A program made the translations under genes and the position numbers. The notes under the pieces are model-generated. The model made no database searches. It was not told the origin of the DNA and saw only the letters and a list, made by a program, of their open reading frames with translations. A stretch of DNA of 5,795 bases from a bacterium (GTDB lineage: Bacteria; AUK180; JAQVHJ01). Below are positions 1 to 5,683 of this stretch, one piece after another. The stretch lies in assembly GCA_028696285.1 (NCBI GenBank), contig JAQVHJ010000168.1, forward strand, positions 1 through 5,795, read 5' to 3'. Position 1 is the first letter of the stretch; each line of letters opens with the position of its first letter.

Positions 1-1
1 T

Positions 2-514
2 GAGAAATCAATGGTTCTTGACCTCAAGGAAGTGCGGTACAGGAAGAGGATCACAGCCGATTTAACGGCCAATTACGAGTATGAAGGACGGGGTGATGAC
101 TTAACCGAGGCATTTGACACGTATGATTCAAACAGGTGGGGTGTTGGGTTAGTTATTGATATTCCCATATTTGACTGGGGAAGAAAGGATATTGAAATAG
201 AAACGAAGGAACTTTCCCTTCAATCACTCCAGCTCCAGATCATCCAGGTAAAATCGAATATCTCTTATTCAGTCCGTTCGAATTATATCCGTCTTGAGAA
301 TTCAAGGAACCGCCTGAAGATCCTTGAGAAGAATAAGGACCAGGCCCGTGAAAACCTGAAGGTTATTCAAATGAAGTATCAGCTCGGATTGACAACCCTT
401 GAAACCGTTAATGCCGCGCAATTAGCATTGAAACGCGCCGAGCTGAATGAATTGAAGGCAATAATAGATTTTAATTCTTCTATACATCAAATTAAAATGG
501 AGGTGGGTATATGA
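2..514 (+). CDS. TolC-family outer-membrane efflux protein, C-terminal part (5' end outside window)
   Basis: This is the last 170 codons of an outer-membrane channel protein of the OEP/TolC family. Such proteins form a trimeric beta-barrel and alpha-helical tunnel that takes substrates from an inner-membrane pump across the periplasm. The frame is open to the left edge, so the ATG at position 11 is very unlikely to be the true start; family members are usually 400-500 residues. Visible family signs are a beta-strand segment ending in GVGLVIDIPIFDWGRK (the conserved 'P-hydrophobic-x-G' turn before the second long helix), a long charged heptad-like helix, and the late motif YQLGLTTLETVNAAQLAL, which matches the usual 'Y..G..s..ev..Aq..L' pattern. 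The stop overlaps the next ATG (ATGA, 511-514). It is the first visible gene of a run that continues with adaptor, ATPase and permease genes, so it is probably the outer-membrane component of that exporter. A sister family member (CusC or OprM type) cannot be excluded from the fragment. Confidence 0.9.
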   Translation, partial: EKSMVLDLKEVRYRKRITADLTANYEYEGRGDDLTEAFDTYDSNRWGVGLVIDIPIFDWGRKDIEIETKELSLQSLQLQIIQVKSNISYSVRSNYIRLENSRNRLKILEKNKDQARENLKVIQMKYQLGLTTLETVNAAQLALKRAELNELKAIIDFNSSIHQIKMEVGI

Positions 515-1305
515 ATGAACAGAACGAAATTAAAAATGAAGTAATAATTTATGAAGGCGAGGAACTCCCAAGGATCTCATGGTTCGATTCTGTGATTAAT
601 ATTTTTATGGCGCCGGCAGAAACATTTAAAAGGATTGCTGTCGAACCCAAGGTTTTAGCCCCGTTGATCATCTCTTTATTAGCAAGTTTGATAAGTGTAA
701 CTGTAATGATTCCGAAAATGATTTCAATGGTTCCCCAGACAGTCGAGAAAATGTTGGCAAGCGGACAGCTTCCTCCTAATCGCCCGGAAGAATTCTGGAT
801 CAAACTTATTGAGAGGCAGATATATTTCGGAACATATTTCAATGTAATTTTCATGTTTTTCCTGTCATTGCTTTTTATTTCATTAATTATCTTTTTATAT
901 TTCAAATTTACAGACAGGGATGCAACTTTCAAGCATGTATTTTCTCTTGTAACATATGCAGGGTTAATTAACGGACTGCATTCAATTTTAGTTTCAATCC
1001 TTTTAGTCGCGACAAAATTCAAGGGGATCAATACACTTGAAGATTTCAGGGGGAAGACACTCGGCTTTCAATTATTAATGAACGCGGATAATTTAGAAAC
1101 TACCTTTCAGAAATTGACTTATGTTCTTTTAAGTTTGAATTCACCGTTTTATATCTGGAATTTAATTGTTATGGCGATTGGTGTTAAATATGTATTCAGA
1201 ACAACATACGGAAAAGCAAGTGTTCCCGTAATAATTACTTGGGTAATCTTTTCAGGCATTACAGTTTTATTTACGATGATAGCCATTAACTCCGGTAAAT
1301 TTTAA
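511..1305 (+). CDS. Yip1-family integral membrane protein
   Basis: A 264-residue protein with about five predicted membrane helices (roughly residues 48-68, 108-132, 143-167, 203-227 and 238-259). A charged N-terminal tail of about 25 residues comes before them. The segment around residues 30-52, with pattern IFMAPAETFKRIAVEPKVLAP, is the typical entry motif of bacterial Yip1-domain proteins (a 'P..tf..ia..p....pl' pattern before the first helix). The start is supported by a strong Shine-Dalgarno GGAGGTGG at 499-506 and by the ATGA overlap with the TolC gene, which suggests translational coupling. No enzymatic motif is visible. The biochemical role of bacterial Yip1-like proteins is generally unknown; eukaryotic Yip1 proteins act in vesicle trafficking, but that function should not be transferred. 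Its position between the TolC and adaptor genes suggests an accessory role in the exporter, such as assembly, stability or membrane organisation. That role is inference. Family assignment is fairly good and function is open. Confidence 0.8.
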   Translation: MNEQNEIKNEVIIYEGEELPRISWFDSVINIFMAPAETFKRIAVEPKVLAPLIISLLASLISVTVMIPKMISMVPQTVEKMLASGQLPPNRPEEFWIKLIERQIYFGTYFNVIFMFFLSLLFISLIIFLYFKFTDRDATFKHVFSLVTYAGLINGLHSILVSILLVATKFKGINTLEDFRGKTLGFQLLMNADNLETTFQKLTYVLLSLNSPFYIWNLIVMAIGVKYVFRTTYGKASVPVIITWVIFSGITVLFTMIAINSGKF

Positions 1306-1319
1306 TAAAGGTTAAAAAT

Positions 1320-2552
1320 ATGGATGTAAAAAAGAAAAGAATTTTATTTATTTCTATTTTTTCGGTGGTTCTTCTTATTCTGATAATCAGTTATCTCAAT
1401 CAATCCGAGTCATATAAAAAACTGCCTGAGATTCGGGTGTACTCAGTTAAGAAGACTGACATTGCAGAAGTTATCCAGGCAAACGGCCAGATTCAGATGG
1501 ATAAGGAGACTCTGATAGATCCGGGTATGGATGGGTTTGTTGAAAAAGTGTATGTAGTTGAAGGACAGAAGGTTGAAGAGGGGGACCCTCTTATAAAAGT
1601 AAAAAATTCAGATACTTTGATTTCCTTATATAAGGAATTTGTAACAACTCAGAACAACTTAAAAACAACCGAAGATAAATATAAATCTTATGAAACCCTT
1701 TACAAGAACAAAGCCGTTTCAAAAGTTGAATATGAAAACATTAAAAGTGAATATGAAAATTTAATTTTCATACTTAAGACAACTAAGGAAAGAATCAAGC
1801 TGATGGAACTGAAGGGAGTGAAGTTTCCCGAAAAGATTACCCTGACAACACCTTCCGATGTAGTAATTGAAGCTCCGTCTTCCGGAACCGTTATGCAGAT
1901 CGCCTATAAAGACGGGGAGTTTCTGAGTCCTGCAAAAGCAATTTTAAAGATAGTTGATATGGAAACGCCTATCGCAGTGCTTGACTGTGATGAGATAGAT
2001 GTTAATAAAATTAAAGTCGGACAGAACGTTGTAATAAAAAGTGATGCTCTCGGAGAAGAAGAGATACCCGGTATCGTGTATCAGGTAGGAACTGTTTCTT
2101 TAATTAAGAACGGGATATCATCAATCGAAGTTAAGGTTAAACTCACAGACACAAAAGGTTTATTTCTCCGTCCCGGGTTAACCTGTGATGGGAAGGTGCT
2201 CGTGGTTGAGAAGGATAATGTTTTTGTTGCGCCACTAGAGGCGATCTATGAAGAAATCAACAAAATGATTACAAATAAATCAATTGTAAATGATACCGAT
2301 CATAATTTTCAAGTGGAAAGGCAGCGCTTTGTTTTAGTTGTTGAGCAGTTTGGGAATGAGACATATAAAGATTTTCTTGTCGGGGAAGTAAAAAAGAAAA
2401 TCGTGACTACAGGTATCAGTAATGACCGCGAAATCGAGATTCCCGAGGGATTGGAGGAGAATGATCTGATAATTATCTTTTCGGAGAAAGTTGTTACTGC
2501 AGGAGATAAAGTTTTATATAAAATCCCGGAAAACCTTGAAAAGGAAGAATAA
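1320..2552 (+). CDS. MacA/HlyD-type periplasmic adaptor (membrane fusion protein)
   Basis: A 410-residue adaptor that would bridge the inner-membrane ABC pump and the TolC channel. It begins with a basic N-terminus and one membrane anchor (about residues 8-25). No lipobox cysteine is seen, so it is anchored by the helix. Next come the first half of a lipoyl/biotinyl-like domain (about 60-95, with GFVEKVYVVEGQKVEEGDPL), a helical coiled-coil hairpin (about 98-165, turn near YKNKAVSKVEYEN), the second lipoyl half (about 182-212, with APSSGTVMQIAYKDGEFL), a beta-barrel domain (about 215-297) and a membrane-proximal domain to the C-terminus. The ATG lies 14 bases after the previous stop with AAAGG at 1307-1311 as ribosome site. 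An insertion of about 25 polar residues (about 311-335) separates the usual 'vP..Ai' strand from the next strand, which is longer than I expect for MacA. The following ATPase and permease genes identify it as an ABC-type (MacA-like) rather than an RND-type adaptor. Confidence 0.9.
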   Translation: MDVKKKRILFISIFSVVLLILIISYLNQSESYKKLPEIRVYSVKKTDIAEVIQANGQIQMDKETLIDPGMDGFVEKVYVVEGQKVEEGDPLIKVKNSDTLISLYKEFVTTQNNLKTTEDKYKSYETLYKNKAVSKVEYENIKSEYENLIFILKTTKERIKLMELKGVKFPEKITLTTPSDVVIEAPSSGTVMQIAYKDGEFLSPAKAILKIVDMETPIAVLDCDEIDVNKIKVGQNVVIKSDALGEEEIPGIVYQVGTVSLIKNGISSIEVKVKLTDTKGLFLRPGLTCDGKVLVVEKDNVFVAPLEAIYEEINKMITNKSIVNDTDHNFQVERQRFVLVVEQFGNETYKDFLVGEVKKKIVTTGISNDREIEIPEGLEENDLIIIFSEKVVTAGDKVLYKIPENLEKEE

Positions 2553-2554
2553 AT

Positions 2555-3256
2555 ATGGAGATGATCAAGATTGAGAACATTACCAAGACCTATAAAATGG
2601 GGTTAATAGATGTTCATGCATTGAATGATGTAAGCTTTACGATTAAGAAGAATGAATTTGTTTCAATCATGGGTCCGTCCGGTTCAGGAAAATCAACCCT
2701 GATGAATATCATCGGGTGTTTGGATACGCCGACTTCAGGGAAGTATTTTCTTGACGATATTTCTGTCGAGGCAATGGGAGATAATGACCTGGCTAAAATC
2801 AGGAATAAAAAGATCGGTTTTGTTTTCCAGACATTTAATCTCCTCCCGAGAACGGATGCATTGAAAAATGTTGAATTGCCGTTAATCTATTCAGGAGTAT
2901 CTTCAAAAGAACGCCACAGAAAAGCTAAGGAACTCCTCACCAACGTCGGCTTGGGAGACAGAATTAACCACAACCCAAGTGAACTATCCGGCGGTCAGCG
3001 TCAGAGAGTCGCTATCGCAAGGGCATTGGTTAATGACCCCGCAATTATTCTTGCAGATGAACCGACAGGGAACCTGGATTCTAAAGCAGGGGAGGAGATT
3101 ATGGAGATATTTTCTGAACTGCATAAAAAAGGCGCAACAATAATTCTGGTAACGCATGAACGGTATGTTGCAGAATTTGCGGACAGGATCATTCATCTGT
3201 TTGACGGGAAAATAGTTTCAGATGAAAATGTCCCGAAAAATAACAGAGAGAAATAA
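2555..3256 (+). CDS. MacB/LolD-type ABC transporter ATP-binding protein
   Basis: A 233-residue nucleotide-binding subunit that hydrolyses ATP at the cytoplasmic face to drive the permease encoded next. All ABC motifs are intact: Walker A GPSGSGKST (residues 40-48), Q-loop glutamine Q92 in FVFQTFNLLP, signature LSGGQ (144-148), Walker B IILADE (164-169) with catalytic E169, D-loop NLDS (173-176) and switch histidine H201. The stretch ALNDVSF before Walker A and IGCLDTPTSG after it are typical of the MacB/LolD/FtsE-like subfamily. The length is normal for a stand-alone ATPase. The start is 2 bases after the adaptor stop, and its ribosome site AAGGA (2541-2545) lies inside the adaptor gene. The stop overlaps the permease start (TAATG). 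Gene context favours a MacB-like efflux role over the lipoprotein-sorting Lol system, because an adaptor and a TolC gene are present. Confidence 0.95.
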   Translation: MEMIKIENITKTYKMGLIDVHALNDVSFTIKKNEFVSIMGPSGSGKSTLMNIIGCLDTPTSGKYFLDDISVEAMGDNDLAKIRNKKIGFVFQTFNLLPRTDALKNVELPLIYSGVSSKERHRKAKELLTNVGLGDRINHNPSELSGGQRQRVAIARALVNDPAIILADEPTGNLDSKAGEEIMEIFSELHKKGATIILVTHERYVAEFADRIIHLFDGKIVSDENVPKNNREK

Positions 3257-4449
3257 TGAATTTTATCGAAGCCATTATTCAGAGCCTTTCCAATTTAAAA
3301 GTCAATAAACTTCGATCATTCCTGACAATGATCGGGATTGTTGTCGGGGTTGCAGCAGTTGTCGGGATAATTTCAATGGGACAGGGTGCAAAGGAAAGTA
3401 TTAATAAGGACTTGAGAAGCTTCGGTGAGAATCTTTGGGCAATGTATGCTGATTATGACTATGAAAAGAAAAAGATGGCAAAACCTATTTATGAAAGTGA
3501 TCTTGAAATACTTGAAAGTATCGGGGAGATTGAACAAATCAGCCCCGTATTCCATTTTGGTGTCAACCTGAAACGCTATAACAGAAGCCTCGCTTCTTCT
3601 CTCCTGGGAATTGACGAGAACTATTTCATGATTACCAACCGCCAGGTCATGATGGGAAGAAACTTCCAGAGTTTCGATTTTGAATATAACAGATATGTAT
3701 GCATTGTTACAGAAAAGGTCGTTGACGACCTGTTCAAGAATGAAAATCCGATAGGGCAGGAGATTAAAATTAATAATATCAATTTCACCGTGATTGGCGT
3801 TTTGAAACCTCAGCAGCTTGAATCATTCCTTTCAAAACTGGTTACAAAGGAAAACAATGTCTTTATCCCAAAACGTTTTGTAAACAGGTTCCAAAATTCA
3901 ACAGAAATCTCTTATGTCTATATTAAAACAAAAGAAAAAGTCGACTACAACGAATTTAAAAATAAACTGACCAGAATAATGCTCTGGAAAAAAGGTCCCG
4001 GAAATAAATATGAAGTGGCGTCAATGGAACAGCAGATATCCGTGTTTTCAAATGTAATGAATACCGTTACAATGATCATCAGCATTATTGCAGGACTCTC
4101 TCTATTTGTCGGCGGTGTCGGGATAATGAATATTATGCTTATCTCCGTTACAGAAAGAACAAAGGAAATAGGTATCAGGAAGGCAGTCGGTGCATCCAGA
4201 GGTGATGTCCTGAAACAATTCCTGATAGAAGCAATAGTCCTCTCTTCTGTCGGGGGAACATCCGGAATCGTAGTAGGAATACTCCTCTCTGTCCTTGTGG
4301 CCAAAGTGGCAAAATGGCCAATTACCGTCTCCGTAACATCAATCATACTGGCATTCACATTCTCCTTCATAATCGGCGTAATCTTCGGAATATTCCCCGC
4401 AAACAAAGCCTCACGCCTCAATCCCATCGAATGCCTCCACTATGAATAA
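3256..4449 (+). CDS. MacB-type ABC transporter permease (FtsX-like)
   Basis: A 397-residue inner-membrane permease with the four-helix MacB topology. It has TM1 (about 21-42), a large periplasmic MacB core domain (about 45-265), then TM2 (about 268-298), TM3 (about 322-352) and TM4 (about 359-381). Hallmarks are the N-terminal LRSFLTMIGIVVGVAAVV, the TM2-end stretch GVGIMNIMLISVTERTKEIG followed by IRKAVGAS, and the C-terminal PANKASRLNPIECLHYE. Such proteins do not pass the substrate through the inner membrane; in the established MacAB-TolC mechanism they drive periplasmic substrates through adaptor and TolC by mechanotransmission. The start shares one base with the ATPase stop (TAATG). Only a weak GAGAG (3246-3250) lies upstream, so translation probably depends on coupling. 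ATPase and permease are separate polypeptides here, unlike the fused E. coli MacB. It is the last gene of the operon, and no hairpin-plus-T-run terminator is visible after it. The substrate cannot be inferred. Confidence 0.93.
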   Translation: MNFIEAIIQSLSNLKVNKLRSFLTMIGIVVGVAAVVGIISMGQGAKESINKDLRSFGENLWAMYADYDYEKKKMAKPIYESDLEILESIGEIEQISPVFHFGVNLKRYNRSLASSLLGIDENYFMITNRQVMMGRNFQSFDFEYNRYVCIVTEKVVDDLFKNENPIGQEIKINNINFTVIGVLKPQQLESFLSKLVTKENNVFIPKRFVNRFQNSTEISYVYIKTKEKVDYNEFKNKLTRIMLWKKGPGNKYEVASMEQQISVFSNVMNTVTMIISIIAGLSLFVGGVGIMNIMLISVTERTKEIGIRKAVGASRGDVLKQFLIEAIVLSSVGGTSGIVVGILLSVLVAKVAKWPITVSVTSIILAFTFSFIIGVIFGIFPANKASRLNPIECLHYE

Positions 4450-4452
4450 TAA

Positions 4453-4467
4453 GGGGACGGTCCTTTC
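4453..4467 (+). repeat. Left inverted repeat of RAYT element
   Basis: GGGGACGGTCCTTTC is the exact reverse complement of 5432-5446. Within it, GGAC-G-GTCC is a nearly perfect palindrome. A small imperfect hairpin can be drawn around position 4459 (4452-4457 with 4461-4466, two G-T wobbles, three-base loop), as expected for a transposase-recognised REP-like end. The match stops at 15 bp in both directions. Confidence 0.8.
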
Positions 4468-4479
4468 CTAAAAATATAC

Positions 4480-4508
4480 TTGACTTTTTATTATTTTTGA
4501 GGTATTAT
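4480..4508 (+). promoter_or_regulatory. Predicted sigma70-type promoter of the transposase gene
   Basis: TTGACT (4480-4485) and TATTAT (4503-4508) are separated by exactly 17 bases, close to the housekeeping consensus. The promoter begins 12 bases inside the left inverted repeat, so it belongs to the mobile unit. Transcription would start near 4515 and leave a leader of about 50 bases before the transposase ATG. Confidence 0.65.
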
Positions 4509-4564
4509 AAATTAAGGGAAAGTGTTATTCGTGAAGGTATGGAACAAATCAATGGAGGGTTACC

Positions 4565-5428
4565 ATGCCAAGAAAAGCTCGACTTGATTTTCCCGACAAA
4601 TTCTATCACATTTGTTGCAGGGGACAAAGAAAAGAAAAACTATTTTTTCAGAAAAAAGATTACTTGGTTTTTCTAAAAAAATTGAAAAAGGTTTCAGTCG
4701 AATGTGATACACTTCTTTATGGGTATTGCTTAATGCCAAATCATTACCACTTATTAGTTAAAAGAAGAGAAGATCTTTTAAGCAAATTTATGTCAAAACT
4801 TAATACAAGTTTTGCATTATATTTCAACAGGAAATATTCTAAAGTTGGTTATGTATTTCAGGGTAGATATAATTCTTGGATAATTTTAAATGATAGATAC
4901 CTTTTAAATGTCTTGCATTATATTCATTTGAATCCTGGAGATGACCCCAATACCGGTCAATATAAGAAATATAAATACTCAAGCGATGGATTTTATCGAA
5001 CATTAAAATCGGATATGATTATTTTCAGAATTCCCCACTTTCAAAGTGAAGATGGAATTTTTAAATATAATAAATTTATGAATGATCCTTATTCTGAAAT
5101 TCCTTATTATGAAGATTCAATCGGAAGCGAGGAAGAATATTTAGCAATCGAAAAAAGAACCAATAAAATATGTAAAGCTAATTTTCATGAAAGGAGAAAA
5201 AATCAAAGCAAAGATATATTAATAGATGCTAATATTATTCTTGAGAGATTTAAATTGAACTTGTTACTATTTAATAGAATTGGAAAAAATAGATCTTATT
5301 TTGAGATACGGAATTATCTTGTTATTGAGCTTTTTAAAAAAGGGTATTTACAGAGTAGTATAGGAAAACTTTTAGGTGTTTCACACACAACAATTTATAA
5401 GATTATCAATCTTTTTCATGATTTTTAA
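4565..5428 (+). CDS. REP-associated tyrosine transposase (IS200-like Y1 HUH family) with C-terminal helix-turn-helix
   Basis: A 287-residue single-strand DNA transposase of the Y1 HUH superfamily (transposase IS200-like domain, RAYT branch). Family motifs are YHICCRGQRKEKLFF near residue 14, the metal-binding HUH motif in YCLMPNHYHLLVK (H60-Y61-H62), YVFQGRYNSW (about 97-105) and LHYIHLNP (117-124). Y119 is the likely nucleophile that forms the covalent 5'-phosphotyrosine link; Y112 is the alternative. From about residue 125 a linker leads to a C-terminal domain. Its end, IGKLLGVSHTTIYKIINLF (about 266-284), is a convincing helix-turn-helix, so the protein is longer than short RAYTs such as the E. 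coli one (about 165 residues). The ATG has a strong ribosome site GGAGGG (4554-4559) at 5-base spacing. All core motifs are intact and there is no frameshift, so the enzyme is probably functional. Its AT-rich coding and separate promoter mark it as an insertion between two unrelated chromosomal operons. Confidence 0.9.
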   Translation: MPRKARLDFPDKFYHICCRGQRKEKLFFQKKDYLVFLKKLKKVSVECDTLLYGYCLMPNHYHLLVKRREDLLSKFMSKLNTSFALYFNRKYSKVGYVFQGRYNSWIILNDRYLLNVLHYIHLNPGDDPNTGQYKKYKYSSDGFYRTLKSDMIIFRIPHFQSEDGIFKYNKFMNDPYSEIPYYEDSIGSEEEYLAIEKRTNKICKANFHERRKNQSKDILIDANIILERFKLNLLLFNRIGKNRSYFEIRNYLVIELFKKGYLQSSIGKLLGVSHTTIYKIINLFHDF

Positions 5429-5431
5429 AGA

Positions 5432-5446
5432 GAAAGGACCGTCCCC
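5432..5446 (-). repeat. Right inverted repeat of RAYT element
   Basis: GAAAGGACCGTCCCC on the plus strand, a perfect 15-bp inverted copy of 4453-4467. It starts 3 bases after the transposase stop codon and ends 12 bases before the -35 box of the tRNA promoter. No T-run follows it, so it is not an obvious intrinsic terminator. Confidence 0.8.
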
Positions 5447-5458
5447 ATATAAAAAAAC

Positions 5459-5487
5459 TTCACAATTGCATTCGTTTATGTTATAAT
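5459..5487 (+). promoter_or_regulatory. Predicted extended -10 promoter of the tRNA-tilS unit
   Basis: TTCACA (5459-5464, one mismatch to consensus) is followed after 17 bases by a perfect TATAAT (5482-5487). The -10 box is preceded by TG at 5479-5480 (TGTTATAAT), an extended -10 element. Transcription should start near 5494, about 7 bases before the mature 5' end of the first tRNA. Such a strong promoter is expected for a stable-RNA operon. It lies just outside the mobile element, so it looks like native sequence. Confidence 0.75.
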
Positions 5488-5501
5488 ATCTTTTAATGTG
5501 T

Positions 5502-5578
<77 letters not shown>

Positions 5579-5594
5579 ATTATTAATAATCGGT

Positions 5595-5671
5595 GGCGGA
5601 GTAGCTCAGCTGGTTAGAGCGCGCGGTTCATACCCGCGTTGTCCGGGGTTCGAGTCCCTGCTCCGCTACCA
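5595..5671 (+). tRNA. tRNA with anticodon CAU, elongator Met more likely than Ile2
   Basis: A 77-nt cloverleaf with CCA encoded (5669-5671). The acceptor stem is GGCGGAG (5595-5601) with CTCCGCT (5661-5667), including a G1-U72 wobble. The D stem is GCTC/GAGC, the anticodon stem CGCGG/CCGCG, the loop TTCATAC with CAT at 5629-5631, and the T arm CGGGG-TTCGAGT-CCCTG. The paired position 1-72 excludes an initiator. Identity is ambiguous because a CAU gene can encode elongator Met, or Ile2 whose C34 becomes lysidine. G2-C71, C3-G70 and A73 fit Met. U12-A23 and C29-G41 are features reported for E. coli Ile2, but its C4-G69 pair is absent (G4-C69 here) and position 38 is C rather than A. I lean to Met. 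The tilS-like gene immediately downstream is the reason to keep Ile2 open. Confidence 0.93.
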
Positions 5672-5683
5672 ATGATATATAAA

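Larger units (their letters stand above)
4453..5446 (+). mobile_element. RAYT (REP-associated transposase) element with 15-bp inverted ends
   Basis: A 994-bp unit bounded by perfect inverted repeats GGGGACGGTCCTTTC (4453-4467) and GAAAGGACCGTCCCC (5432-5446). It encloses one IS200-like/RAYT transposase gene with its own promoter. The interior is more AT-rich than its neighbours: hand counts give 14 G+C in 60 bases at 4621-4680 and 14 in 60 at 5281-5340, against 27 in 60 at 3301-3360 in the permease. I see no clear target-site duplication (left flank AATAA, right flank ATATAA), which agrees with the single-strand HUH mechanism known for this group. The repeats lie 3 bp from the permease stop on one side and 3 bp from the transposase stop on the other. 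The layout matches a transposase gene flanked by inverted REP-like sequences. Whether it still moves cannot be told. Confidence 0.75.

Noticed and set aside
549..1031. 160-codon open frame on the minus strand across the Yip1 gene
   Set aside because: It lies entirely opposite a well-supported membrane protein gene with a strong ribosome site. Its translation shows no recognisable domain, and no promoter or ribosome site was seen for it.
2984..3196. Short minus-strand frames opposite the ATPase signature and Walker B region
   Set aside because: Two overlapping frames without family resemblance. They are explained by the coding constraint of the ATPase on the opposite strand.
3945..4427. 160-codon open frame on the minus strand across the permease C-terminal part
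   Set aside because: It is antisense to the diagnostic MacB C-terminal motifs. The protein is low-complexity Ile/Thr/Pro-rich, as expected from reversed hydrophobic codons.
4453..4475. Left inverted repeat as a rho-independent terminator for the exporter operon
   Set aside because: The possible hairpin is short, contains two wobble pairs and is followed by an A-rich stretch, not a T-run.
4539..4676. 45-codon plus-strand frame starting before the transposase ATG and overlapping it out of frame
   Set aside because: Its only ribosome-site-like stretch (GAAGG, 4533-4537) is too close to the ATG. The rest overlaps the transposase and looks like a chance reading of AT-rich sequence.
5466..5471. 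TTGCAT as the -35 box of the tRNA promoter
   Set aside because: It is only 10 bases from the TATAAT box, too close for sigma70. TTCACA at 5459-5464 gives the correct 17-base spacing.
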